Shown piece after piece: positions 46,136 through 60,000 of a DNA stretch of 64,000 nucleotides. This DNA is from Larus michahellis (lineage: Eukaryota > Chordata > Aves > Charadriiformes > Laridae): positions 122,776,125 to 122,840,124 of the forward strand of contig NC_133897.1 of assembly GCF_964199755.1 (NCBI RefSeq), read 5' to 3'. A program made the position numbers and the translations under genes. How positions within the stretch are numbered: the stretch's first letter is position 1; each line of letters opens with the position of its first letter. The notes beneath the pieces were generated by a model. That model was not told the DNA's origin and did not search any database. It saw nothing but the letters and a program-made list of their open reading frames with translations.

Positions 46136-49100
46136 CTGCAAAAGCAAGGAAAGGTTTTGAATTATTGTTACATTTTGCCTTGCACGAGAGGGTCTTTTCC
46201 ATTGTTAAGACTCCGCATCTATTGCTTTCAGAAGAGTATAACACATGTTAAACAAGCACAGATGTGTTTCTGATTAACCAAATATCAGCTGAAAAGAAAC
46301 CATGGAAATAAGCAAGAATACAGGTTTCCTACAAATCTGAGAATATCCATTTATTTGTGCTTCACAAGCCAACCATACTGCTTCTCAAAGGAGAAGATAC
46401 ATCCTCTTACCCTGAATAGCTCACGGTCTCCTGCAAAACCCAACTCTGTCCAGAAATAGCATGGGAGAGGACAGAAAAAAGCCATTACTTTCTGAGTACA
46501 GGAGTGTTTCTTCTGAGCCAGAGAATCATACTTTTCTTGCTAAGACAAACCGATACAGAATGCACCAACTACTACTTTTGCTGTATCAGCCTCAGAAATG
46601 ACAGAAGGAAGAGAGGAATGGAATAACACAGAATCTCGTATGTTTGCAGAGGGCTGAGTGTCCGTCCACACAAGGGCCAAATGGTAAGGATGCCTCTACA
46701 GACGTGACTTGAAAGCATTTACCTGTGTATGAGCAGTGACTGTTTGTACACCATGAATTCTCCTCAGTGTTCCCTGATTGCCCCTTGGATGCTTGCATAA
46801 TATTTAACAGGATTTAGCACAACAGCCCTCCAACTTGCCCCTAAAGGAGATCATGTTTCAGGTGAAAGTGTATTTTTCCCCATCTGCACTTACTGTAGCT
46901 ACTGCTTAGAGCACCTCACCTTCACTCATGATCACAGAATGCCCCTGTGGCAACTTTAGTAATGACACAGGTGAAAAAGAGAAAAGCATTAAGAGAAGAT
47001 TTTAGTAGTTGGAAACACGGAAAACGATCAGTGTGTTCACTGCTCAGCCCACCACAGGGAGCTGAGGGCTAGAATTTCAGTTTAAGTCTGCAAATGTATT
47101 TGAACTTCTTTGTTTCCTTTAACTTGTAGACTTTTTTTGTGGGCCTGATTTTACACTCTTATCTGATGAAAACGTATTTCAGTGATTGCAAATAAATTGT
47201 ATCTGTGGAAGATCAGTATTTAAAAAAAATAGAGGTGAGAATGTTTGCAGACCTTTTCAGCGTAGTTAACTGAAAAATGATCTGTTAGAATTATCTCCCC
47301 TTTGTGTAAAATGTTGTCCGTTTTATGCCTCTCTCTTCTGCAGAACCATTTTACAGTTGCTAAATATACCAAACTTATTAAGAATGCGATAAAATACCTC
47401 AAACCTTTTTTACAATGTTTACTTAAAAATAAGAATGTATATACCAGCACAGAGGGGTCAAATAGTTCAAACAGAGTGCAGTCTCTGTGTTGAAGCAAAA
47501 AGGGTTCTGAAGCAGCTTTCCTGCCTGCATTAGGTGCAGTTGTCGGTTCCACCTCTCAAATAAGACACTACCAACTTTTCTGACATGAAGATATCCCTCT
47601 CTCATAGATATTTATTGGTGAAAGAGACTTGGGCACAACTGAGATGACTCGGGAGAAGGAATATATATTATTAACAGAAATTTTAATATTTAATACAGAA
47701 CACTGAACCATCAGATAATTAATTCCATAAACAATCAGAATAAGGCCTCTTGGGCACTAATATGAGCTGAGGCAAAGCTCTGCCTTTTTAAGAGAATTGG
47801 CCAAACTGGTCCCCTATGCATTTTCTTAAGTAATAATAGACTTAAACAAAGAGCCAAAATTGCAATGTATTTTTGCCAGGAATTCAACTTTAATATCATT
47901 TACCTTTTATCTCCAAAGGTCATTGCTGTCTCTTACAAAGGAAAATGTATTATTTTCTATGAGAAAATATTCATGAGTTATACAGTAAGGTTCTGTCTTG
48001 GCAGCAAAGCTTAAATCATCATCCAGACCTTTAACACTCTCAAGGCTGAGATGTTCTGGATCCTTATGTCTAAAACTAGATGATACTTCCTGCCATGGGC
48101 TCACTTAGAGCCTCATTTTATTTTCACAAAGAGCAGTAAGGGATCTTCTGCGAATTTATCAAGGAGTGGACTGTGCTCAAGGGGTGCATTTCTTGCTCAA
48201 GGGGACTAACTTCTACAGCTGAGCAGATCTCAGGGCCTGTCTCCTTATCCTGACTGACTGGAACCCACAAGTTTGCTGTCCCTGAACGTACATGTCCTTC
48301 AGAGCCCCTCAAGTCAGTGCACTGAAAACCTAACAGTGAGTTTCTTGCAGAGCTGATGCACTGAGCCTCTAGCAGAGGACAGCAAGCAGAGCCTGGCTGG
48401 AGGGCACAGCGAGGGGGCTTGGTGCGCCTTGGTGAGTACCAGCCCACGCGTTAGAGCATGTGGCCAAGAAGTGGGAGACTGAGTTCTGGCTTCTTGTTGC
48501 AATACACGGCAAAGAGGCGGAAAATTTGGGATGCAAGGTCTTTGCTGGCTGTGGTGAGGAGGGGACCTGAAGTCAGAGCTGCCATCTCCTAGCAACTAGG
48601 CTCAAAGCAAAACTGCAGTGGGAGTCATAGCTGAAGCTGTGCCACTGTGTGGAAAGAAATGCACAATTCATAGGGCTACAGAGATAGCAAACAGAAAGGG
48701 AGCATGACTCAGTTCCCTTTCAGAGAAGTGCTACCCTGGGAGGCTTCCAGCCCTGCTCCTTTCCAGCTACTCCCTAACACAAAATTCAGAAGCTGCTCTG
48801 ACGTTGGGAATCCGAGGCTGGAGCTGCTGCTGTCTGTAGGGGATCTTTGTATGAAAATAATCACAGCCCTGTGCAACACCGTGGTGTGCCACGGGCTGGG
48901 GCTTGGGGTAGAGCCCAGGCGTCCTGGCGGGGAAGGCACTCCTTGTTACCCATAATAATCAGTAACAAATAACTCACCATTTATTAATATGCTTGACCTA
49001 ACTACCTGGAACACACGCTGCTGTAATTCATAACAAAGTATTAACAAACCATTTTTAAACTATTTATAGTTTAATAAGAAGTATGAACAAGATGCAGATA

Positions 49101-50932
49101 AAACTTTTGTCCATCTAGAATTTGATTTATACCATCTTCATTTTGTATATGGCAATGGAAATAAATCGTCCTTCTAACAGTATTTCTCTTCTGAATTTAT
49201 TTTGGAGGAGAAGTAATTTAAGTCTTGAGCATATCATCTGGAGAATGATGGAAATGACAAAAATGCAAAAATACCTTTCAGGTACAAAAGCATGCTAAAA
49301 CACAAAGTTATCTGTTCACTTGAAGAAGTGGAAGCATGAAGTACATACTGTGATCCTCAACTCTGTATATATCAGAGATATTTATGACTCAATTTTATGT
49401 CCAGGTCTGTACTAGAAGAACACAATTTTTTCCGTTAAAGAGCAGCTGCAATTTATTTTATTTTATTTTTAATCATGGAAGCAATTAAGTAACCCTCTAA
49501 GGACAGTACATACTAAGAAAAGATTTCATGAACTATTGCATAACCTGTATATTGAAGAAACCCTGCTCTGCCCTGACTAATATTCTGAGCAGCTAATGAA
49601 TAGTTTAAAAGGGAATACCATCCACAGCAACACAAATGCTAGTGCAGAATGTCCCAACTGTGATATAAAGAGCGAGGCTCACCAGCAGTGTCCCAGCCTC
49701 CTGTTCCCCATGCCAGTGGAGGCACAGCACACACATTTATTTTCAAAAAGTCTGTCCTTCGTGGAAGCAACTCTAACAACGCCATTGTTCCCTTCTGTTC
49801 CCCGCCTCCATCTCCACCACCAAAATAACACACACACAAAAAAAGTAATAGCTTGTTAAAATAAAAAGCCCTGGCAATTCTGTGCTGCTTTGGGTTTTGA
49901 TCCCATAGATACACAAGTGTCATAAATTCTGTCTATTCCTATTAAGAGAGAGCGGTGCTATTGCCTTGCCTCCACTGTTAATGCAAATCCCAAAAGGGAG
50001 TGTGTACGCAGTGCGACTCACACAGGCTGACCATAAAGCTAACAAAACTTCTGCAACAAGAATATAAACGGTAATGTTCCAAAAATGGCAAAGATGGTGA
50101 CGAGCATTTAACTACTGCTTCCATGAAATGCAGTCTCTACAAGACTGGCAAATGGACAACTCTGAGAATGCCACCTTTTAACTGCCCCGATGTCAAGGTG
50201 ATTTTTTTCCCCACTCAATTAGAAAAGGGACAAACAGGCAAACGCATTTTTGCCCCATGTTTCCTGACACTTTCTTTTTTAATAATTTAAACTGAAAAAT
50301 GTAGATTGCTTATTGTTCCTGTCAATAAACACTTCTCTTAGAACACCACTTTGAGGTTAGGAAAACTCAAATGCAGATTAGTCTTCAAATAGATAGGCAA
50401 GCTAGGGACTATATATTTGCATATGGTCTTCCATTTTTTTAGCATAGGAAAAAAAATCATTCACATGAAAAAACAAAACATGCTTTCATGTGTTTTAAAT
50501 TTGTTTTTTTAGCCTCAATAGCTTGTAGCATGGCTTTAGAAGAAAGGAGATAAAGTTTCATATATTTTTCCCATTTGGCATCCACCAATTTATTTCTATG
50601 ATTTTTGAATCAAAAGTAAAGCAAACAGAAACACATGATAAAACCATGTAGCACTTTTCAAAGCATACCTAATTAATCCTTGCAATACTCCTGTTAGATA
50701 GGACTTTTATCACTGCTTTTCAGATGGTGAGATTCTGGCAACAAAGGCAACCTTAAGCTAGCATTACCTAACATGTAAAGCATTTGAGTTCTGCAACCAT
50801 AACAACATAATAGGCTTCTCTTTGTGTACCCCGGTTTTTAAAATAATGGGAAGAAACTCAGAAGTTCCATCACAGGGCACCCCACTGAATCGGCAGGGGG
50901 CTGTGGGGCTGGGAGCTCTTTGCCCATCTCAG
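46136..50932 (-). other. NOL4: NOL4 intron upstream of the penultimate exon, 3' part
   Basis: The polypyrimidine tract and TGCAG acceptor of the penultimate exon lie at its left edge. The rest is AT-rich intron with no recognised transposon. I looked for the preceding NOL4 exon (peptide like SRNAAKRMRLERQQ) and did not find it, so this intron continues beyond the dispersed repeats to the right. Confidence 0.7.
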
Positions 50933-51137
50933 CTTCTGCGCAGAGAAGCAGATGCTTGCGTAAGTGGCCATCACCATATGACTGAGGAAAAATAATGCAC
51001 ATTTAAAGGAGGATAAGCCACAGGATTCCTGTCTCCCATTGCAGGGTCCAGAAGGTGGTCCCTTCTTAGGTGCTCAGAGATCACTGATGTTTCCCTGCCC
51101 ATGACCTGATAATGCGTATCTTATGCTCTGTCTCTTC
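50933..51137 (+). repeat. unnamed dispersed repeat, copy 1
   Basis: About 205 bp aligning end to end with 53771-53967, by eye about 65-70% identical with a few short gaps. Shared anchors include AGAGAAGCAG, GGCCATCA, TTTAAAGGA, TTGCAGGGTC and, later, a CCATGAC/CTATGAC block. It is not CR1 and does not match an avian repeat I can name. It has no poly(A) tail or terminal inverted repeat that I can see. Direction is arbitrary (both copies lie the same way on the plus strand). Confidence 0.7.
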
Positions 51138-53715
51138 AAACTTATTTCTCACTGTCTTTTCCAAATTCCTGACTCACTCCATTCTCTGTGCTTCTCCAAT
51201 TTCATCTTCTAGCCTCCAACTCAGTTTCCATCTTGCCTAGCAAATCCTAATCTCTCCTTTCCAGACAAGTCTCTTGCTCCCTGATACCCGAGCAGCCTCA
51301 GCAAATCAAGTCCTTTCATCTCCTAACGGATATTTAATCAGTGTCACACCCACTGGCAGTCCCATCTGAGATTTTCTCTCCCTCCTCAGACTCCCATCAG
51401 CCTCCTAATTCCCAAAATCCTGTCCCACAAGGATCAAAGCTAGGCTCCACGATTAGCTAAGGCTGCTCCTGTTTTCAATCCACATGATTTTGCCTCAGTC
51501 TTATTTGACCCTCTTTCACCACTAGTTCTTTAATTCATCTGACCAGTTTCCCTCATGCCATCAGCCTCAGTTACCCCCTTCCTCATCCAACCCCATCTCA
51601 TAATCTCACTTTCCCCTCATCTCTTGTCATCTCTCCTTATGTCACGGTTCACAGCCTCAACACTCTTCCCGTTTCTTTCTGCACTGAGATCAGATTCCTA
51701 GTCACACCCACTGGAATTCAAATAATCTGGGAAATTAGCAACTAAAATATTTTGACTGTGTAAGCATGTGCATTCAGTAGCATATCCTTAGCGTAAATGA
51801 CACCACTATTTTGTCAAGACCAAACACAGAGTCTTTTTTTTTTTTTTTTTAAAGAAATGGTAAATACATCAAACTACCCTTAAAGGGCAAAATTTTCCTG
51901 ATTCTTGAAAATGGCATAAGTTTTCTCTAAAAGAGTTCAACAGATGGAAGACATACAGAACAGTATATGTAATCTCTGGGGGCTGAGGGTCATGAAGTTA
52001 TCACCAAACGGCATGCCTAGTAATATAATGGGAAGCGTCAGGTAATAAGTGACGATACTACTAACTGCTTGGATGACACACATTGTTCTGACAGAACACT
52101 GGATCTTTTATTAGCTTTAATTACATTAAATTAATTCTCTAGTGTTTGACCCAGCTTTTAATTTTATGACCAATATCCTGGAAGCCTAGACAGCTAAACA
52201 TTTTGGCACATCACTGTAGGCTAAATTTCCTTTTAACGCCGCAGTAAGCATGTTGACTCAGTGTGCTTAGAAATTATGGAAATGGTATTTCTGCAAATGA
52301 TGGATGTGAGTTTTCACTTTAGTTTTGTTTTCCCTCGCACATTCTTTTTCACCTCTCCAGTTGCTAAGGTTTATGTTGGGATTACTACTTACTAAATAAA
52401 ACCTGTTCAAGACTAGGGAGGCCTGAACAAAACGAAATAGACCTACATAATTCACTGAGTTTGAAATCCAAACGAAGCTTCACGGTAGTCCTTCGTGTTG
52501 GCTGACCTTCATATTTAAAGTAATGAATATTTATAGTCCTTTAAAAGGACAACACCTTTTAATATTGTAGGAGGTGCTCCTACAGTTGTGAACTAAGCAT
52601 GGAGGCAAGGTAAGGTTTGTAGAAAAAGGTAATACCTTTTCCTAGACCAGGAGAAGAACTTCTGTGGCCAAAAGCTGATCTATATAAAAGATGCTACGTT
52701 TCCCAGAAAGCCTTATTTCTTTTACAACACAATGAGCAGAAGCCACATTTTCAGTTGAAAAGTTTTTCAGTTCAAAACTATTTTGAATAAAGTTCTACAA
52801 AATTTCCAGTCCCTATATCGAGGGATTATTAATCCAAAATTAACATCTACCTGACATTTCAACTCCTCATACCAGACCCATAGCTGAAACATGAAAATTG
52901 AATTGCTAGAATCTTTATAGTCGGACTAGGAAAATATTTAAAACATACCAGAGATACATTTCATCTGAGGGGCAAAGTTACTCTCTGACAACTTTCCAAG
53001 ACAGATATCTATATTTATATTTTTTTATTATTTATTTATATATCTCTTATACTTGGGCATTTCTCCACCTCTCAGCCTAGTCACAGTATTCTTTAAAATG
53101 ATGCATTCACTGACAGTCCCATAACCTGCTGTCCAATATCATCAGGGCAGACAAACTAAAAAAAATAATTGCACCCCTGGACAGACTCCTTTCCCTTTAA
53201 GTTTAGTTGTCTTTCATAAACAGCATTCCAGGTCTTCATCAGAGGATAAGGCACCAGAATTACGGATGAGGTGCATGCACAACCCCTGAGACTTTCCCCA
53301 GAAGTACTAAGAGTAAATTTGAGCAAATTGGCTAAAGTAAAATAAAGTTCAAATGATATCACGGAACTCATGCCAGATATTCTTTAGATTGGGAAGTGTT
53401 TTGATAATTCAGGGGTGGATTTACCAGTAAAATCAAGAGGGCCGTAACTGCTGTCCTCAGGCATGCACACTATTTCTCCTCTTGTAAAGAACAGCTCGGG
53501 GACTGCACAGCTTTCTATTTCGCACCCCCTGTGATCAGATATAGACTGTACTTTTCTCTACCACTCTCTCTGCATTATTTTCTTCACTTTTACTTACTTA
53601 AATCAAGTATGTTAAAAAATGAGAAAGCCTGTTCTTGTGTGACATACTACTCAATTTGTAGCTCAGTTGGAGCTGGGGGTTCCAGCTAAGCTGAACATTC
53701 ATGCTTTAGCTGTGA
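51138..53715 (-). other. NOL4: NOL4 intron between the two unnamed repeat copies
   Basis: A C/T-rich, G-poor stretch (about 51137-51720) is followed by AT-rich sequence with a T-run at about 51834-51850. No transposon or coding exon recognised. Confidence 0.65.
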
Positions 53716-54031
53716 GTCTATCATCTCATCATTACATGGAGAAACATCAGTCTCGGCTTAGAATTTTCTGGCTCCTGCTTAGAGAAGCAGCTGCCAGGGT
53801 AAGGGGCCATCAACATCTGCACAGAGAAGGGCGTTTAAAGGAAGATGACCCATGGGATTCTTGGTTCCTGTTGCAGGGTCTGGAAGGTATCCCCGTCTTA
53901 AACACCCAGAGACTGCTGCCTTTCTCTTGCCTATGACTCAGTAGTGCATACCCTGTACCCCACTCTTCGCTTCTGTCTATGATCTCATCATTACATGGAG
54001 AGCACATCCGTCTCAATGTAGAATTTTCTGG
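53716..54031 (+). repeat. unnamed repeat copy 2 bracketed by 56-bp direct repeats
   Basis: Two copies of a 56-57 bp sequence (53716-53771 and 53975-54031) both begin GTCTAT and both end AATTTTCTGG; by eye about nine in ten positions agree. Between them lies a second copy of the roughly 200-bp module seen at 50933-51137. The arrangement is either a partial tandem duplication of about 260 bp or an insertion with an unusually long flanking duplication. The first is more usual; the homology of only the central part to the distant copy favours the second. Confidence 0.7.
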
Positions 54032-57000
54032 CACAGATGTAACATTATATGAAAAAGTGCTCCTAGCACGCAGATGCAACTGTTACTGACAGAAATCTGG
54101 GTAGTAATGATGATTGTGCTGTGAAATGCAGTATCAAAATGGTTTTCATATTTTAGATTAAAAATTACAAATATAATTTTTTAGATGGTGAGGAAATATT
54201 GATATAGTCTAATTGAGCTAAATCAGGTGTAATGCAGAGTCCAGTTAGGCTTCTAAACTCCCTGTAATGCCAATGGTGATGTGGGAACTCAAAGAGTGTT
54301 TATCAAAATGTTGTTAGCTGCCAAAAGTTCAAGGACCTCCAAACTGTCCTCCTGACACAGGGTATAGAGACAAGAAAAGAAAGCACCATGCTTTAGTTTC
54401 AGATTAGAAGGGCAGTAGGTTCCTTTTGCTTTCAGGTTATTAACACTGAAATGAACTGCCAGCATCAGTGCTGTCACCAGGCATGACATGAACCAGTGTT
54501 CAACAAGAAATGAAAGCATGAGACTGACATGGAAAAAGAAGACCAAAATGAAAAGGTGCTATTGTGTAGAAGAGAGAAAAATGAACCTCAGCTTTCTACA
54601 TTTCTGATAGAATGACACATTATGTATAGACTGGAATGGGTATGTTAGCCCTAAATAAAAGGTTAGTGTTTTCTCATTGCACTGTTTGAGTCTTGTTTTT
54701 TCACCACTGCCACTTCACCTGCAGAACAGAAAACTTTTTTGGAAGAAGTACGCGTATGGCTGTTGCAAGGAGTTGTCCGAGAATCGCTTTTGTTGGAGCA
54801 ATAGCAAAGCAGAGGGATCATTTTTCATAGCGTGTCAGCTTTAGCCAGTTCATTATCCACTGCGATAGCAGAAGAGCAACATGAGCTTTCAGAGGTCACC
54901 AGTGCTGCTGGTTGAGCATGGACACATGGATGAGCTATTCCTACAGCTTAAATAACTATGACGCAAAGTCACTGGGGAAAAAGAAACCGGGTTCTTCTAA
55001 AGGACCATGTCTCTCTCAGTCCAAATGGAAAAGGATAGCATTTATCTTTTTCTGTCGTCCTTGAGATAAACTTACTGTTCTTTGGTGAAGTTCTCGTCAG
55101 TTGATTTTTGAATGTGCTTTCCCTGGTGTGTTTTTTTTCCATCAGGGACAAAGGAATGTTAAAAAGTGTAACTCAATATAGCAATCACATTTGAGATGGA
55201 CTAATGACAGAGAGTGTTCTGCAAGTTAACTTACTTTATAGCTCCTGCTGTTCTTGCCTTAGGTTGCATTTATCACCCTTCATAAGCTATTTCATAAGTT
55301 ATATTGGAAATGGTCATGCTCTTTATTTTTTGAGAAAATTTTAATGTATGAAAAAAATTTAGTTAGCTAATGGTTTCACTACTATTAATTGAAAGCTGTC
55401 TCAACATACAAGACAGGTGCAGAGTGCAAGACTGCACAGTGCACTGCAGTGTCTGCACAGCAATGACTTCTCCAGTGCAATTTTAAATAATGTGTCCAAT
55501 GATGGCCAGCACCAGATTACAAACAGCTACAGGCATGTAAGAGGCAGAACTGGACCTGGTCTGAATACATGAATTGTGCCAATGCCTCTGAGTTTTGGCA
55601 AAACTCCCATGTGCTCACGCGTATTTCACAAAATACATATGACATTTCCCATGGTGAAAGGGGTTCAAATTCTGACAAAGGGACAAAGATGCCATGCAAA
55701 GAGCAGAAGAGTCTTCAGGGCTACCATTTTCTGCTTTGCAGAGGAACACCAGAGGAGAGGGGGCAGGTGGAACTTTTGCTCCTCCCCGTTGTACCAGCAG
55801 AGATTTGTTAGGGCCCAGGCCTCATACAGAATTTCTTCCTCTCAGGCAGAAAACAAAGGCAGATTTTAACTCTGACCTAAAGAACAGCACAGCATGGCCC
55901 TTGTCTTTGGCCTTATGATAAGTTACTGGTTTAGGCCTTGTTTCAGCAGTCAACCTTGAGAATCCTGACCTCCCCACCCATTCTCAGACAACATTTTCCT
56001 TCAGTCAGTTTCCCTTGGGAGACTGCATCACTGACTCCTTCAGCCTGCCACAGAGGATGGGACCAGAGAAAATATTAAAGGATCCTTTCCTTCCCGATGC
56101 CACCTTCCATAGGTCTCTCAGCCTAGGATAGCTCAAGGCACAGGACCACAGGAGCAGGCTTGCTAAGTCTGCTCCTAAGAGAGCTCAGTTGGAACGTGCC
56201 TGATCCCCAAAGTGAAGCACTGCATAGCAAACTCCAGGGCCTAGGATACCCCTGCTGAAATTAGATTAGCTGAAAATCTAAAGAAAATAACGGTAAAACA
56301 TCCGTGAAAATGAAGTACAGGTTATGTTATGCTTATTCTTATGTTGCTGCATATCCCCTCTAGTCCTTTCAAAGCCAATTTCTCTGCAGTGGCCAGCATC
56401 TTAAAGAAGAACATGGCTACTGAGCGTTTTTGCTCCTTCCTCATTGACAGGCAGTAAAAATGGAGAAGTCTGAATATCTGACCTTTCTTCCAAAACTAAA
56501 ACAACATAAACGGCAAGAAAACAATGTCATCTTTTCCCATCCCAAGAGCAGTTTTGCCTGCAGGTAATGGTGCTGAATGAATCAATGTATTGCTGAAACT
56601 GATTCATGATGACAAAGGCATAGCAGTACTTACTGCTGAACCAGAAGGATGCGAAGTGAGAGAAATTCCTCCTTCGTGGTGTATTCCTCTCATTCAGAAC
56701 AAGCCTTGCTGTGCCTCAGGCAACTCCACTTTTATGACCACAATCAAGCATTTTTCTCTGCATTTTTCTTACTTATGTGTACCATCCTCAAGAAATTATC
56801 TCAGTGAGGCACTCCTATAGGGAGATATGTTTCTGTTCTTCCTTGCCAACACGCCGTTTTTTAGTGACTACGATGGGCAATGCTTTCAGCCGGGGTAGAT
56901 CAGCATTACTCCATTCAGTGCAGGAGGACTGTGGCACCAGAGCACCAACAGAGAAAATTTTTAAACTCGTGAATCAAACGTTTAGGGAGCATGCAGGGGA

Positions 57001-60000
57001 AAGTGTGTGGGAGTACTGGAGCAATGCTTGTGCCAGCTTTGCAGATTTATTATTACAATATCATCACGGTCAACATAATTAAACCTCCCACTATAGGTCT
57101 CTTCGTCTACTGAATTACAACTGGTATCACTCCCACCACTGACAGCATGTTTTTTTGACACAAAACAGCTTTCCATACACCTGCTAGCTCTGGGGTTTGG
57201 AGATGCAACTACTGAAAAAGGCTTTATTGGAAAACTATGGGGTATGATTTGGACTTTTGAGTGCTTCTTCCTATTTTTTTCTGCCCCAAAATTTCTTTTA
57301 AGATTACATATAGTGGAGCGTGTGGCAGGGGGAATGGACCAAAGCACTTTATATCAGATTCTAAATGAAATTCTTTTTCATTTAGAAATGGAAGATGACA
57401 GCCTAGCCATGAAGCATTTGAGGTCAATGCTGAATTAACATCCTCAGTTTCAACTAATTAAAAATGTCTGTGTGTTCTGCTTTGAAAAAGAAAGAAATAA
57501 GCATGTCAGAGATTCCAGCATATTTCCATATTTACTGTACGGTGTCTCTTCCACAGGTAAATTCCAGTTATATATAGCTGTCTTTTAAAAAAACAGTTCT
57601 CTTGTCTGTTGGAGAGTGAGCAATTACTTTTTTGCATGCACTTAATGACTGGTTCTTGTTGTCACAGTAGGTTCTGATATTTTAAAGGTATTTCACCCCG
57701 TGTTTGATACATTTGATTGCTGATTATTTTATTTCAAATCTGCGTTAAAACTTGAACTGCATGTTTGTGAAAACCAAAATTCTTTCTATGACTTCAATGC
57801 AGGATGTCTGTTTTTGAACACTGCCTCGGGTACAACTTGACTTTTACAGTTTAAAAAAAAAAGGAAAAAAAAATAAAAATAAAAGGTATTTTACAAAATC
57901 CCTGACCTCCCCACCCTGTCTCAAACTATTAAGTAGAAAGAAAATGTTTTGCTACTGAAAAAGACCTGCTCTAAATTTTTGAAAGAACTTGGTGCACATC
58001 CTTTAACTTCAGTACTGTGAGGGTTCTGTATTTTAAAAGATTCAGTAGATAAGAAGTGATGCTTTGGGGTATGGCCTTTTGATTCCAAACTCATCAAACC
58101 GGAGTAGCATAAGCCATCAGAAAAAACAAAGAAATGAACTTTGATTGGCCTTTGGAGGATGCACTTTCTGATTTGCTTCATTAATGGAGACAGTAAAACT
58201 GAAGCTTAATATGAAATACCATGAGTAATAAGCACGAAATTTGTGCACTGCAGTACAAATCTGTTCCCCAAATATTCTCATTTCAGGGGAGGATTCTTCT
58301 GGCATGATGCCTGGGCTGCTGGCCACAGCCTGCTTGGCTGCTTTGCCCTGTGCCTAGCCTCTTTAGCAGCTGGTGCTGCTCCCAGGCAATGCTTTCAGCT
58401 CCTGCTCCCACAGCTTATTATATTTTTCATTTTTTTCTTAGAAAAATATGTTTCTAAATTTAGTTTAGGGACATCAAGCCAGTTGTTGAATCACAAACAT
58501 GTTCCTGCTACCAAACATAAGCAGCCTGTGCATACATTTCTGCATATATTTTCTGCATTGAGAATTGCACCGTTCTAACCAAGGAATACATCCGAACCCA
58601 TCGTGCAACTGATGCTTTGAATTTAGGAGTAATTTATGATTGTTTAAACTCTTCTAAATCTACTAATTCATTAACGAAAACCCAAAAACACCACTCCTGA
58701 GAAATAAGAGTTTGCACATGCATGCGGGCTTTGCATCGATTTCATTAAACTGGCCCAAACTCTGCATGATAACAGGGTTTTGCTCACCAGACACATTATA
58801 CCCTGTTTGTGCTGTAGGCAGGAGGCTGTGTACAATGAAGTCATTAGCTAAACACAGGAAAGGCAAGACAAAATCATGCTTTTAAATACTTGTCCCTATG
58901 CTAGAAACATCTGACAGGCAAGAAAATGCTTCACATTTAATATCTTCTTGCCATGTGAATGGGAGGGATAAGTAAAAAGCTCTCTGTTCCTGGCTTTCAG
59001 CACGGGAGCAGGAAGAACAAAAGCCCTGACTCCAAAACCTCTATTTTTGGGCCTGAGGAGAGAACTTTTATATGTAGATTTCCACCAGCCTTTCCTCTTC
59101 TGCCTCCTTGACAGGAGATAGGTATCAAAGACACAGGGGAAAAGGCTGTTCCCATCCCTGTTCATTTTCATTCCACCTATGCTAGGACAGGGGATAAGAT
59201 TGTTTAAAAGTTCCTGCCCAAGAAACAACCCAACACTCCATTTCTGAGCCTTCAGAACTGAACAGAAAACTTACATTGGCATCAATTTTATTTCACATTC
59301 AAGATCTTACTGCAGCTCAGGGTGTTTAAAGCGTTCTCTGAAATCAGCAGCTTGAAATTCAACCATATATGCTCAGCAAGAAGAGCCTGGAAAAATAAAG
59401 CATCTTCTAATTTAATGTTCTCTGTGTTGAGGTGAAAAATTAGCTGCTCACCTTAGGGCCTCACTGTAAATCCAAGGCATGAAATTATTTTTGCAATTGC
59501 ATGCCTCGCACATTATTCCTTTCCAATACATGTAGCAAATTTAATGTAGGTTGGGCTGGAGCATGGCGAGAGGGGGGTTGCCCTGTGATACCTGGCAGCC
59601 CCTTCCAGCCGCATCTGCTAATAATAGAACCCTATCCAGCACTGCTGAAATCAGGAATTTTGCCTCTGACTTGAAAGGCAGCAGGATTTAAAATTACAAT
59701 GCATACCACTTATTTTCTTCCCCTTGACAATATGGCCAGTGCATTCTGGGTAGGAAGCTAAGTTTCCCAATACTAGCACATAATTTGATCTCTTGACAAT
59801 AATCCACATGCAGCTAAACGGTGCCTGCATAACATTTTGTGCCTCAGTGGTTAAAGCATATCATTTGGAACCACAAAAGCAAACCAAAGACCAACTCAGA
59901 AGTAAAATAATCATTAGGTGGGGAAATGATGGAAGTGAACAAGGCCTGAAATGCAAACTAGCATGTGGGTATCCAAGGACGTTACAGTCATCTTAGTGAT

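Noticed and set aside
59530..59640. CR1-like wording (CCCTTCCAGCC) near 59.6 kb.
   Set aside because: Only about ten bases resemble the CR1 3' end, and no terminal repeat or neighbouring CR1 sequence supports it.
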